64,000 bases of DNA from Streptomyces taklimakanensis (GCF_009709575.1 NZ_WIXO01000001.1:5458001-5522000), one strand, 5' to 3'. Shown: positions 50,119 through 59,446, counted from the first letter of the stretch. Program-made: numbers and translations. The notes: a model not told the origin generated them from the letters alone.

Positions 50119-51741
50119 ATGCCCGAGAGGGAACCGGTCCGCGGCATCCGGCCGCCCGCCGAGCGGCACGGCGTCCGCGACGTCACGGCCCTGTGCCTGT
50201 GGACCGTCGTGCTGGCCGTGCTGCTGCCCGCGCTGGTGCTGTACGGACAGGACGTCCGGACCGGCCCGGCGTTCGCGGTGCAGTGCGTGGTGGTGGCCCA
50301 CACCGGCACCGCGCTGGCCAGGGTGCTGACCGACACCCGGCTGCGGGTCGTGGCCCTCGGCTTCTGGCTCTTCTGTCACGTCTGGTTGGGGCTGGCCCCG
50401 CTGGCCATGCTCGCCACCGACTCCTACCCGTGGGGCTTCTCCGTCGACTCCGGCACCGCCTTCACGGCGACGGTGGTGGTGGAGGCCGGACTGCTGGCCT
50501 ACAGCGCCGGTTCGGCCCTGGCCGGGCGGCGTCCGTACCGCACCTCCGTCGTGTTGGAGCCGCTGCTCGCCCGCCGGCCGGCGCCCGTGCGCGTCCTGCT
50601 GCTGTGCGGGGCGGCGCTGCTGTTGGCCGCCGTCCTGGTCCCGGCCCAGGGCGGGATCGGAGCGTTCTTCACCAGCCGGCAGGCCCTCAACGAGGCGGCC
50701 GCGCAGGGCGATCCGAGCGGCAGCGCCAACCGGGCACTGCTGGCGTGGGTGCTGTCGGTGCCGGCGTTCTGGGCCTTGGTCGCACTGGTGCACGTGCCCC
50801 GGGCCGACGGCGGGGACCGGGTCCTGCGCGGCCTGCGGTGGATGCTGCTGCCGGTGGTCCTCGCGGTGAACGCCGTGGTCAACAACCCCGTCAGCCAGCC
50901 CCGCTTCTGGGCCGGGACGGTGCTGCTGACACTCGTCTTCGGCGCCTCCGCGCTGCGTCGGCCCCGCGCTTTTCGACGGGGTGCGGTGGCCGTCACCGCC
51001 GCGGTGCTCATGGTGTTCCCCTACGGCGACTACTTCCGCACCGACAAGCGCGAGCCGATCGAGGTCGTCTCGCTCGCCGAGCAGTTCACCTCCAACGGTG
51101 ACTACGACGCCTTCCAGCAGATCGCCACCGGACTGGACTACGTGCAGGTCAACGGGCACGATCCGGCCACGGCCCTGGGGCCGCCGCTGTTCTTCGTGCC
51201 GCGCGCCGCCTGGCCCGGCAAACCCGAGGACGTCGGCATCACCCTCGCCCGGCACGCCGGTTACGCCTTCGACAACCTCTCCTCGCCCGTGTGGATCGAG
51301 AGCTACATCTGGGGAGGGTTCCCGGGGGTCGTCGCCGTCTTCGCCCTGTTGGGGGCCGTCGGCCGGCGCGTCGACGAGGTACGGCACCGACTCCGCGGGC
51401 ACGAGGCCACGCTGGCGGCGCTGGTCGTCCCGGCGCTCGGTTTCTACCAGATCATCCTGCTGCGCGGCAGTCTGATGTTCGCCATGGGGCCGCTCACGCT
51501 GCTGATCGCCGTGCCGCTGCTGATCAGCACCCGGGCACGGCGTCGGGCCTTTGCGCCGTCGCCCCCCACACCGCCGGGGGCTCCCCGCGTCGAATCCGGG
51601 CCGGGCGCTTCCTCCGGCCCCGGCTCCGGCCCCGGCTCCGGTCCCGGCCACGAGCCGCCGCCCGAGCCCTCGACCGCGACGACGGGCGGCGCCCGTCGGA
51701 CCACCCCCACCCCCCTGCCCACAGGAGAGGCACGCACGTGA
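50119..51741 (+). CDS. Wzy-like polysaccharide polymerase
   Basis: 540 residues with about 10-12 membrane helices and long loops. The outer loop FTSNGDYDAFQQIATGLDYV and GPPLFFVPRAAWPGKPEDVG then SSPVWIESYIWGGFPGVVAV is typical of oligosaccharide repeat-unit polymerases of the Wzy/O-antigen type. A 60-residue Gly/Pro/Ser-rich tail ends the protein. It would join lipid-linked repeat units outside the membrane. ATG follows GGGGGAGGAG. The next gene starts by GTGA overlap. Sequence conservation is weak in this family. Confidence 0.8.
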   Translation: MPEREPVRGIRPPAERHGVRDVTALCLWTVVLAVLLPALVLYGQDVRTGPAFAVQCVVVAHTGTALARVLTDTRLRVVALGFWLFCHVWLGLAPLAMLATDSYPWGFSVDSGTAFTATVVVEAGLLAYSAGSALAGRRPYRTSVVLEPLLARRPAPVRVLLLCGAALLLAAVLVPAQGGIGAFFTSRQALNEAAAQGDPSGSANRALLAWVLSVPAFWALVALVHVPRADGGDRVLRGLRWMLLPVVLAVNAVVNNPVSQPRFWAGTVLLTLVFGASALRRPRAFRRGAVAVTAAVLMVFPYGDYFRTDKREPIEVVSLAEQFTSNGDYDAFQQIATGLDYVQVNGHDPATALGPPLFFVPRAAWPGKPEDVGITLARHAGYAFDNLSSPVWIESYIWGGFPGVVAVFALLGAVGRRVDEVRHRLRGHEATLAALVVPALGFYQIILLRGSLMFAMGPLTLLIAVPLLISTRARRRAFAPSPPTPPGAPRVESGPGASSGPGSGPGSGPGHEPPPEPSTATTGGARRTTPTPLPTGEART

Positions 51742-53477
51742 GCGCCTTCGATCCGTCCGCGCGGGAGCCCGACCAGCTCCGCGACCAACTGCGCCGACTC
51801 TTCCGTCACCGGACCGCCATCGCCTCCGGTGTGCTGCTGGGAGCCCTGGGCGGCGGAGCCGTCTCCGCCCTGGGCGGGGAGAGCTACACCGCCACCGGGG
51901 AGGTCGTCGTACGTCCCATCGGCACCGCGCCCTTCGAGGGCGGCGGGGTCGCCGCGGACAAACAGCTCAGCATGGGCACCGAACGCCAGATCGCCCGCAG
52001 CGCGTCGGTCGCCGACCGTGCGGCGAGGACGCTGGGTGCCGGGGTGGAGAGGGACGACCTCCAGGACGGCCTGCGGGTGGGCAATCCGCCCGACACGCAG
52101 ATCCTGGAGTTCGAGTACACCGCCGACACCCCCCGGGAGGCGGCCCGGCGGGTCAGGGCCTTCGTCCAGGCGTACCTGGACCATCGCGAGGAGACCGCCG
52201 ACCGCCGCGTCGACGCCACCGTCACCAAGCTCCGGGAGGAGTTGGATCCCCTCCTGGAGCGGCGTCGGGAACTGGACGAGCGGATCGCGGGCGCGACCAC
52301 CGCCTCCGCCCGGGGGGCCGCCGAGGCCGAGCGCGAGGCGCTGGGCGCCCGGATAGCGGATCTCCAGGGCCGCATCACCGGTCTGAGGACGTTGGACACC
52401 ACGCCCGGCGAGGTGGTGCGCGAGGGCGACGCCCCCGACACCCCGTCCGGCCCCGGCCCCGCCGTGCTCGTCGTCGTCGGTTCGGTGGTCGGCCTGGCCG
52501 GAGGACTGGTGACCGCCTGGATCCGCTCCCTCCTCGACCCCCGGGCGCGTACGGCGGACGAGGTGCGCGAGATCCTGCGCGCGCCGGTACTGGGCTCGCT
52601 CCCGCGCCGCGGGGGAGGCACGGAGCTGCTGGAGGTCGGGCCCTCCCGGGAGGGCGAGCGCGCCGAGACCTACCGGACGATCGCCCTCCGGCTGTTGCGG
52701 CACCCGTGGCTCGCCGAGCCCGGCGGCCTGTTGGTGATCTCCGCCCGGGAGCATCCCGAGACCGCGGCGACCGCCGTCAACCTGGCCGCCGCCCTGGCGG
52801 AGACCGGCCGCGACGTGCTGCTGGTCGAGGCCGACCCGCGCTCACCGCACCTGGCCGGGCGGCTCCCCCTGCGCGGCGGCGCCCATCGGCCCTCCCCGGG
52901 CGGCGACTGGCTCGGCGGCTCCCGGCTCGTCCTGGACGCGGAGACCGCCGGGAGGCTCGCGATCCTCCCCGGGCGCCGGACGACCGACGCCGCGCGGGCG
53001 ATGAACTCCCCCCGGCTCGCCCGGGTGCTGACCGGCGCGGCGGAGCGGGGCGAGTACGTCGTCGCCACCACCGCGCCCCTGCTCTCCCACGCCGACGGCA
53101 CGGCCGTCGCCGGACTGGTGCGGGGAGTGCTGGTGGTCTGCGACCCGGACGACACCCGCAGGGACGACCTGGGCCGGGTGCGGGAGCTGGTGGAGTCCGT
53201 CGGCGGACACGTCCTGGGCGCCGTGCTGTACGGGGGCGGACGGCGGTGGGAGAGGGCGGCCCCGCCCGCCGCCGACGGCCACCCCCACGCCGAGGTCGGC
53301 ACCGCGCCGGAGGACGACCTCGCGGCGGCGGGCGGGGAGGCCGGCCCCGTGAGCTCCGAGGACACCGTGGCGCTCAAGCGGGTCGCCCCGCCCCCGTCCG
53401 GTGACCGGTCCGACAGCGCCTACGGCTCCTATGGGCGGTACCGGCGCGCCGGCGACGGCACCACCCTGCGCTCGTGA
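51738..53477 (+). CDS. Wzz chain-length / BY-kinase-like protein with lost Walker A
   Basis: 579 residues. A Wzz domain (FRHRTAIASGVLLGALGGGA membrane helix, SYTATGEVVVRPIG, a coiled coil around residues 150-215, and a second helix VLVVVGSVVGLAGGLVTAWI) is followed by a CpsD-like ATPase region. There the Walker A should read GEGKS/T, but it is SAREHPETAATAVNLAAALA near residue 334, with no lysine. The downstream DVLLVEADPRSPHLAGRL region (Walker A') is kept. The tail SAYGSYGRYRR has the Tyr cluster of BY-kinases. It may regulate polymer length without ATPase activity. Coupled to its neighbours at both ends. Confidence 0.85.
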   Translation: MSAFDPSAREPDQLRDQLRRLFRHRTAIASGVLLGALGGGAVSALGGESYTATGEVVVRPIGTAPFEGGGVAADKQLSMGTERQIARSASVADRAARTLGAGVERDDLQDGLRVGNPPDTQILEFEYTADTPREAARRVRAFVQAYLDHREETADRRVDATVTKLREELDPLLERRRELDERIAGATTASARGAAEAEREALGARIADLQGRITGLRTLDTTPGEVVREGDAPDTPSGPGPAVLVVVGSVVGLAGGLVTAWIRSLLDPRARTADEVREILRAPVLGSLPRRGGGTELLEVGPSREGERAETYRTIALRLLRHPWLAEPGGLLVISAREHPETAATAVNLAAALAETGRDVLLVEADPRSPHLAGRLPLRGGAHRPSPGGDWLGGSRLVLDAETAGRLAILPGRRTTDAARAMNSPRLARVLTGAAERGEYVVATTAPLLSHADGTAVAGLVRGVLVVCDPDDTRRDDLGRVRELVESVGGHVLGAVLYGGGRRWERAAPPAADGHPHAEVGTAPEDDLAAAGGEAGPVSSEDTVALKRVAPPPSGDRSDSAYGSYGRYRRAGDGTTLRS

Positions 53478-55054
53478 CCGGCGTCCGACCCGCCGCGGAG
53501 GGCGGCACGGCCGGCGCGGGCACGGCCGGCGCGGGCACGACCGGTGCCCGCGCGGTCACCGCGACCGTGCGCGGCGGCTGGTTCGGCTTCGTGGGTTCCG
53601 GCACCAACGCCCTGTTCGGTTTCCTGTTGGTCGCCGTCGTCACCCGGGGGCTGGGCGCGCACGGGGCCGGCGCGGTCTTCGCGTGCGTCGCCGCGTTCAC
53701 CGTCCTCGGCAACGCCTGCAAGCTGGGGGCCGACACCGCGCTGGTGCGTTTCGTCTCCCGTGACCTGGAACTCACCGGCGGCGCCGGGGTGCCCGCGCTC
53801 CTGCGCACCGCCGTGCCCCCCGCCCTGGCGGCGAGTTCGGCGGCGGCCGCCGCGGCGCTGCTGCTGTCGCCCACCGCGGCGCTGTGGCTGCTGCCCGGAC
53901 TGCCCCAGGACCAGGCGGTGGCGGTGGTGCGGCTGTTCGCGGTCTTCCTGCCGGTGGCCACCGTCTCCCTGGTGCTGCTCGGGGCCACCCGGGGCTACGG
54001 GTCGGTGGTGCCCTTCGTGGGTGTCGAACAGATGGGCAAACCCGTGCTGCGGGTGGTGATCGCCCTTCCCCTGGTCCTGCTGTCGCCCGGCGTCCTCGCC
54101 CTGTCCGCGGCCTGGCTGGCACCCGCCCTGCCGGCCGCGGCCGCCGTCTGGTGGGCGCTGCGCCGCTCCCGCGCCGCGCATCCCGGCCCGCCCCAGGCCC
54201 CGCGATCGGTCGGACCGGGCGTCTTCTGGGCCTTCGCCGGGCCCCGCGCCCTCTCCTCGGTCTTCGACATCGCCTCGGTGTGGATCGGGGTGATCCTGCT
54301 GTCGGCGCTGGGCACCAGCGCCGAGGCCGGCGTCTACACCGCCGCGGGACGGTTGGTGACCGCGGGCACCCTGCTCCAGCTCGCGGTCCGGCTCGCCGTC
54401 GCGGCGCAGCTCAGCAGGCTGTTGACGGGGGGCCGCACGGCCGACGCGGCACACCTCCACCGACTCTCCACCCGGTGGATCGTGCTGTTCTCCTGGCCGC
54501 TGTTCGTGCTCCTGGCCGCCTATCCCGGCGCCGTGCTCTCCCTGTTCGGGGAGGGGTTCGACGAGGGAGCGGCCGGTCTGGTGGTCCTCTCGGCGGCCTG
54601 TGCGGTCAACGTCGCGGTCGGCAACGCCCAGACCGTCATCCTCATGGCCGGCCGCAGCGTGTGGAACCTGGCGGTCGCCGGCACCGGGTTCGTCGTCCAG
54701 ATCGGCGCCGGGATCTGGTTGGCGCCCCGGTACGGGGTGACGGGCGCGGCGGTCGCCTGGGGCCTGGCGATCGTGGTGGACAACGGGATGTCGGCCCTGC
54801 TGGTACGCCGGCGGCTGGGCTTCCGTACGGTCGACCGGGGCTATCTGTGCGCCGCCGCCATCGCCCTCGCGGTGGCCGCCCCGGTGGCGTTCGGGGGGCG
54901 GGCGCTGCTGGGCGACACGGCACAGGGGGCTCTGTGGGGGACGACTTTGACGATGTGCGCGTTCGGGATCGCGGTGTGGCGCTATCGTGTGCCGCTGGGG
55001 GTGGGGGACTTCTTCCGGGCGCTGCGCAAGGGCGACGGGAGAGAGGCACGGTGA
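53474..55054 (+). CDS. Wzx-like polysaccharide flippase (MOP superfamily)
   Basis: 526 residues with about 12-14 membrane helices. The N-terminal GGWFGFVGSGTNALFGFLLV and VVTRGLGAHGAGAVFACVAA, and GAGIWLAPRYGVTGAAVAWG near the end, match PST/MOP polysaccharide exporters. It would flip lipid-linked repeat units across the membrane to the polymerase. The GTG start overlaps the Wzz stop. Confidence 0.88.
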   Translation: MTGVRPAAEGGTAGAGTAGAGTTGARAVTATVRGGWFGFVGSGTNALFGFLLVAVVTRGLGAHGAGAVFACVAAFTVLGNACKLGADTALVRFVSRDLELTGGAGVPALLRTAVPPALAASSAAAAAALLLSPTAALWLLPGLPQDQAVAVVRLFAVFLPVATVSLVLLGATRGYGSVVPFVGVEQMGKPVLRVVIALPLVLLSPGVLALSAAWLAPALPAAAAVWWALRRSRAAHPGPPQAPRSVGPGVFWAFAGPRALSSVFDIASVWIGVILLSALGTSAEAGVYTAAGRLVTAGTLLQLAVRLAVAAQLSRLLTGGRTADAAHLHRLSTRWIVLFSWPLFVLLAAYPGAVLSLFGEGFDEGAAGLVVLSAACAVNVAVGNAQTVILMAGRSVWNLAVAGTGFVVQIGAGIWLAPRYGVTGAAVAWGLAIVVDNGMSALLVRRRLGFRTVDRGYLCAAAIALAVAAPVAFGGRALLGDTAQGALWGTTLTMCAFGIAVWRYRVPLGVGDFFRALRKGDGREAR

Positions 55055-55149
55055 ACGCGGGGCGCTGTGTCCCGCGCGTGTCGTCCGCGAGCGTTTCCGT
55101 CCCGCCCCTCTTCCGTCCCGTTCTCGCTCATGTGCTTCCAGGGGGGACC

Positions 55150-56688
55150 ATGCGCAGGAGAAGAACCGTCAGATCCCTGCTCGTCGCCGCCGTGGTGGCC
55201 CTGTCGCCGCTGGCCCTGGCGACCGGCCCGGCCCACGCGGCCGACGAACCCACGCTCACCGCCGATCCGCTGAGCACCTGGCAGACCGACGGCATCGTGT
55301 GGACCCTGGCGTACGCGGAGGGCGTCGTCTACGCGGGCGGCACCTTCGAGCACATCCGTCCGCCCGGCGCGGCCCCCGGAACCGGCGAGCTGCCCCGCAA
55401 GAACTTCGCGGCCTTCGACGCCGTCACCGGTGAGCCCCTGCCGTGCGCGCCGGCGTTCACCGGAGGGGTGGAGACGGTCCGGGCGATGAAGGCCTCGCCC
55501 GACGGCTCCGTCCTCTACATCGGGGGCTCCTTCGGCAGTGCCGGGGGAGTGGGACGCTCCAACACCGCCGCTCTCGACACCGCCGACTGCACCATCGACG
55601 ACGCGTGGAAACCCGCGGTCTCCTCGGTGGTCCGGGCCATCGACGTCACCGACACCACCGTCTACATCGGCGGCCAGTTCACCACCGTCCAGGGGGAGAC
55701 GCGCGAGCGTGTCGCGGCCCTGACCCGCGACGGGCGGTTGCTTCCCTTCAACGTCACCGTCCGCGGCTCGTCGATCTCCAACGACCCCACTCCGGGGATC
55801 AACGCGATCACCGTCTCCCCGGAGCACGGCAAGGTCGTCATCGGTGGCCGGTTCACCTCGATCAACGGCAGCCTCCTCAACAGCGTGCACGGACTGGTCG
55901 GCCTGGACGCCACCACCGGCGAGATCGTCAACCGCTTCACCGGCTGGATCCCCCGCCGCTCCGCGGTCAAGTCCCTGGTCAACGACGGCACCAACTTCTA
56001 CCTGGGCGCCGAGGGAACCGGTGGCGGGGTCTTCGACGGCCGCGTGGCCGGCAGGCTCTCCGACGGCGCGATGCTGTGGAAGGACACCTGCCTGGGCGCC
56101 ACCCAGGCCGTCGTGCCGTACCGGGGCGTGCTCTACAGCGGCTCGCACGCGCACGACTGCTCGCAGACGCCGGGCGGTTTCCCCGAGCACCAGAACCGCC
56201 AGCACCTGCTGGCCCAGTCGATCGCCGACGAGACGATCCTGACCTGGTTCCCCGACACCAACGGCGGCATCGGGGAGAAACTCGGCCCGCGCGCCATGGT
56301 CATGGCGGACGGAATCCTGTGGACGGGGGGCGAGTTCACCGCCGTCAACGACGCCCCGCAGCAGGGGCTGACCCGCTTCGCCGCGGCTCCCGACACCGGA
56401 GCCCCGCTGGTGCCCGCCTTCAGCGGCACCAGCGACGCGCCGGGGAAGATCACGTTGAGCTGGCGGGCGGCCTGGGACCGGGACGACGGCGTCCTGACCT
56501 ATCTGGTCCGCCGGGACGGCGTCCTGGTGGCCACCCTCGACCGGGAGTCCCGCTCCTGGGACCGCCCCACGGTGACCTTCACCGACACCGTGGCACCGGG
56601 GGCGACCCACCGCTACTCGCTGGAGGTCACCGACGGCACCAACCTCTCCAGCCGCAACGGCCCGCTGTACGTGACGGCCGCCGACTGA
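55150..56688 (+). CDS. Secreted propeller-like protein with C-terminal fibronectin-type domain
   Basis: 512 residues. Sec signal (SLLVAAVVALSPLALATGPAHA, cleaved about residue 30). Then come about 350 residues of repeats with the pattern VxYIGGxF: VVYAGGTFEHI, VLYIGGSFGSAG, TVYIGGQFTTVQG, KVVIGGRFTSING, ILWTGGEFTAVND. This is a propeller of about six blades. The end (KITLSWRAAWDRDDGVLTYL, YSLEVTDGTNLSSRN) is a fibronectin-III-like domain. It may bind the surface polymer. A GGGGGG lies before the ATG. It sits between the flippase and cytidylyltransferase genes. Confidence 0.82.
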   Translation: MRRRRTVRSLLVAAVVALSPLALATGPAHAADEPTLTADPLSTWQTDGIVWTLAYAEGVVYAGGTFEHIRPPGAAPGTGELPRKNFAAFDAVTGEPLPCAPAFTGGVETVRAMKASPDGSVLYIGGSFGSAGGVGRSNTAALDTADCTIDDAWKPAVSSVVRAIDVTDTTVYIGGQFTTVQGETRERVAALTRDGRLLPFNVTVRGSSISNDPTPGINAITVSPEHGKVVIGGRFTSINGSLLNSVHGLVGLDATTGEIVNRFTGWIPRRSAVKSLVNDGTNFYLGAEGTGGGVFDGRVAGRLSDGAMLWKDTCLGATQAVVPYRGVLYSGSHAHDCSQTPGGFPEHQNRQHLLAQSIADETILTWFPDTNGGIGEKLGPRAMVMADGILWTGGEFTAVNDAPQQGLTRFAAAPDTGAPLVPAFSGTSDAPGKITLSWRAAWDRDDGVLTYLVRRDGVLVATLDRESRSWDRPTVTFTDTVAPGATHRYSLEVTDGTNLSSRNGPLYVTAAD

Positions 56689-56708
56689 CCACGAGTCGAG
56701 GAGAACGG

Positions 56709-57137
56709 ATGACGCACCGAGTGGGCTACGCGCCCGGAGTCTACGACTTGTTCCACGTCGGGCACCTCAACATCCTGCGCCATGCCAGGAGCCGGTGCGA
56801 CTACCTGGTCGCCGGTGTGGTGTCGGACGAGATGGCCGAGCTGGCCAAGGGCCGGTCGCCGGTCGTACCGCTGACCGAACGGCTGGAGATCGTCCGCAGC
56901 ATCCGGTTCGTGGACGCGGCATTCGTGGAGACGGTGCCCGACAAGCTGGAGACGTGGCAGCAGGTCCGCTTCGACGTCATCTTCAAGGGCGACGACTGGC
57001 GGGGCACCGAGAAGGGCGACAGGTTGGAGAGGGACTTCGCCGGCGTCGGGGTCGAGGTCGTCTACTTCCCCTACACCGTGCACACCTCCAGCACCCTGCT
57101 GCGCAGGGCGCTGGACGGAATGGCGGAGTCGGCCTGA
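56709..57137 (+). CDS. Cytidylyltransferase (TagD/glycerol-3-phosphate type)
   Basis: 142 residues. The nucleotidyltransferase motif GYAPGVYDLFHVGHLNILRH (HxGH), VVSDEMAELAKGRSPVVPLT, IFKGDDWRGTEKGDRL and the C-terminal VHTSSTLLRRAL (the TSSxxR equivalent) match glycerol-3-phosphate or similar cytidylyltransferases. It activates an alcohol phosphate as a CDP derivative. In this locus its product would be used by the CDP-alcohol phosphotransferase gene next to it, but the alcohol is not known. It follows the secreted propeller gene by 20 bp. Confidence 0.9.
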   Translation: MTHRVGYAPGVYDLFHVGHLNILRHARSRCDYLVAGVVSDEMAELAKGRSPVVPLTERLEIVRSIRFVDAAFVETVPDKLETWQQVRFDVIFKGDDWRGTEKGDRLERDFAGVGVEVVYFPYTVHTSSTLLRRALDGMAESA

Positions 57138-57163
57138 CCGGCCGGCCCCCGGGACGGCCGGTC
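57136..57163. terminator. Terminator between the convergent cytidylyltransferase and CDP-alcohol genes
   Basis: A perfect 9-bp stem GACCGGCCG/CGGCCGGTC with a 10-nt loop, starting within the cytidylyltransferase stop codon. Confidence 0.55.
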
Positions 57164-57207
57164 CCGTGAGGGGGCGGCCGCCCGGGGACCGTGGGTGCCC
57201 CGGAACC

Positions 57208-57924
57208 TCAGCGGGCCGGGACGGACAACTCCCGGTACCACTTCACCAGGAACGCCACCAGGAACACCAGGTGGACGGCGAGCAGCGCGCAGTACAGCAC
57301 CGTGAACAGCTCCCGGTTCCCCAGGAACAGGAAGACCGCGCAGAACACCCCGTAGTCCACCGGCAGCAGGAGGACCGAGCGGAGGGTGGAGGGCCGGGCC
57401 GCGGACGCCGTGGTGGCGGCCGCCCTCCGCTTCAACTGCTCGGTCAGGATCCCGCCGAAGAAGATCAGCACGGCGGCGAACTGGAAGGCCACCGGCACCA
57501 GCAGGAGAAGGGGGTCGGAGAAGTCGAAGTGGCGGTGGAAGGCGACCAGCACCGCCATGTGGAGCGCGAGCGTCTTGGCGCAGTCGACCACGTGGTCGAG
57601 CCACTCGCCGGCCGCGCTGCCGCCGCCCGTCAACCGGGCGAGCTGACCGTCGGCGGAGTCCAACGCGAAACCCACCACCAGCGCCGCGAACACCCCGACC
57701 GCCAGCGCGTGCGACGGCGGCAGGAGGGCCGTCAGCGCCACGCCCGTGAAGGTGGACACCGCGCTGAGCGCCGTGACCCGGTTCGGCGTCAACCGCGCGG
57801 CGTAGGCGGCCGCGGCCAGCAACCGACCCGCGGGCCGGTTGACGTACCGCGAGTACAGCGACACCCCCTTGGCCGACTTCTGCGCGGCCGCCAGCCGCTC
57901 CACCGCGTAACGGAACCGGCTCAT
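57208..57924 (-). CDS. CDP-alcohol phosphatidyltransferase
   Basis: 238 residues with about six membrane helices. The full family motif D-x2-DG-x2-AR-x8-G-x3-D-x3-D is present as DSADGQLARLTGGGSAAGEW then LDHVVD. It transfers a phospho-alcohol group between CDP-alcohol and a hydroxyl acceptor in the membrane. The nearby cytidylyltransferase may supply the donor. A GGGGGG precedes the ATG, and it is divergent from the Tat-exported gene with 39 bp between starts. Confidence 0.9.
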   Translation of the reverse strand: MSRFRYAVERLAAAQKSAKGVSLYSRYVNRPAGRLLAAAAYAARLTPNRVTALSAVSTFTGVALTALLPPSHALAVGVFAALVVGFALDSADGQLARLTGGGSAAGEWLDHVVDCAKTLALHMAVLVAFHRHFDFSDPLLLLVPVAFQFAAVLIFFGGILTEQLKRRAAATTASAARPSTLRSVLLLPVDYGVFCAVFLFLGNRELFTVLYCALLAVHLVFLVAFLVKWYRELSVPAR

Positions 57925-57963
57925 CGTTCCCCCCTGAAGGCACCGACGTGCGAAGGAGCAATC

Positions 57964-59298
57964 ATGACAGGCGCACCCCTCCGGCGAGCGGCGGAACCGG
58001 ACGACGACCCCGCCCGCCGCCCGGACCGGCGCACCTCCCGCCGGGCACTGCTGACGGCCGGTGGGACGGCCGCTCTCGCGACGGGCCTCGCGGGCTGCGA
58101 ACCGTCGCGGCGGGCCCGGACCGACGAGGCCGAGGTGACCTCCGTCCCCGGGCGCCGCCCCGAGGGCGGGACCACCGTCGACGTCGTCGCCGACTTCGGC
58201 GCCCGGGGCGACGGACGGACCGACGACAGCGCGGCCTTCGCCGAGGCCTACCGTCACGCGGCCGGCCGGGTGTGGGACGGCGTCGGGCGCACCGTCGTCG
58301 ACGTGCCCGCCGGCACCTACCTCGTCCGCGAGCCGAACGCCCTGATCGACGCGGCCGAGGACGGCGGGCCGAAGGCCAACGGGCTGCGGTTCCGCGGCGC
58401 GGGCAAACGCATGGCACAGATCCTCTTCGCGCCGGAGCGGGCCGAGGACTCCTACCTGTGCCGCAACGAGAACCGTTGGGCGAACGTCGTCTTCGAGCAC
58501 CTGGGCTTCCGCTCGGGCACCCCGGGCGCCTCGTTCTTCTACTCGTACTCCACCGGTCAGGCCCAGGACTACCGCTTCACCGAGTGCGAGTGGCTGGGGG
58601 AGTGGACCTACGGCCTCGCCCTCGACGGCAGCAACACCAACTCCGAGATGCGGTGGGACGCCTGCCGCGTGGGCGGCGCCTGGCGCAGGGCGTTCCTGTA
58701 CTCGGGGTTGTCGCGGAAGTCGACCGACCGCCCGCAACAGGACCAGTTCCTCAACTACTGGTTCAACGACATGAAGGTGGAGTACGAGTGGGGCAACTTC
58801 CTGGAGTTCCCCTACGGAGGCTCCATCACCTGCCGGGGAGGCTCCTACATCATCACCGGCCGTCGCCCCGAGGAGAGCCCCCACTACGGACCGACCAGCA
58901 CCTTCTTCCGCTTCCCGCGCGAGGAACACCTCGACTCCGTGCAGCGCTTCCACGCCGAGGACATCCGCTTCGAGATCCGCGACGAGCACACGGTGGTGAT
59001 CGACTGCGCCTGGGACAGCGGGACGGTGCACTTCAACGACTGCGACGACACCTCCAACTCCTTCAAGCCCTTCGCCCCCTCCTCCCGCCCGCACCGCTAC
59101 CGCCTCACCCCGAGGGGCCCGCTGGTGCGCTACGACTGCTGCCAACTCTCCGGCCGGCACGACTACGGGGACGGCGCGGGGAGCGGATCCCCCGCGCTCG
59201 TCCGCTACGACATGTGCCTGCTCGCCAACAACCCCCAGGAGGAGTTCGTCGCGGCGGGCGCCGACCGGGTCCGGTTCGTCGACTGCGTCGGCCGCTGA
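57964..59298 (+). CDS. Tat-exported lipoprotein with pectate-lyase-like beta-helix
   Basis: 444 residues. Twin-arginine signal with lipobox (RRTSRRALLTAGGTAALATG then LAGC). The start of the mature domain, VDVVADFGARGDGRTDDSAA, then PAGTYLV, is the typical opening of pectate-lyase/tailspike-type beta-helices. About 350 residues of beta-rich repeats follow (YRFTECEWLGEWTYGLALDG, FNDMKVEYEWGNFLEFPYGG). Such proteins cleave or bind acidic polysaccharides; folded export through Tat is usual. It may process or modify the polymer made by the upstream genes. ATG follows GAAGGAG. The catalytic residues cannot be assigned. Confidence 0.82.
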   Translation: MTGAPLRRAAEPDDDPARRPDRRTSRRALLTAGGTAALATGLAGCEPSRRARTDEAEVTSVPGRRPEGGTTVDVVADFGARGDGRTDDSAAFAEAYRHAAGRVWDGVGRTVVDVPAGTYLVREPNALIDAAEDGGPKANGLRFRGAGKRMAQILFAPERAEDSYLCRNENRWANVVFEHLGFRSGTPGASFFYSYSTGQAQDYRFTECEWLGEWTYGLALDGSNTNSEMRWDACRVGGAWRRAFLYSGLSRKSTDRPQQDQFLNYWFNDMKVEYEWGNFLEFPYGGSITCRGGSYIITGRRPEESPHYGPTSTFFRFPREEHLDSVQRFHAEDIRFEIRDEHTVVIDCAWDSGTVHFNDCDDTSNSFKPFAPSSRPHRYRLTPRGPLVRYDCCQLSGRHDYGDGAGSGSPALVRYDMCLLANNPQEEFVAAGADRVRFVDCVGR

Positions 59299-59446
59299 CC
59301 GCCTGAACCCACCCCGATTCCCCCGTCCGGGGCATTCCGCCGGCCGGATCATGAAACAATCCGGTCCGTGCGCCCACGGGTCCGTCGAGGGCCCGGGGGC
59401 GCGTATGGCGCCAGGGAGGACGAGACATGCGGGGCGGAGCCGGCCT

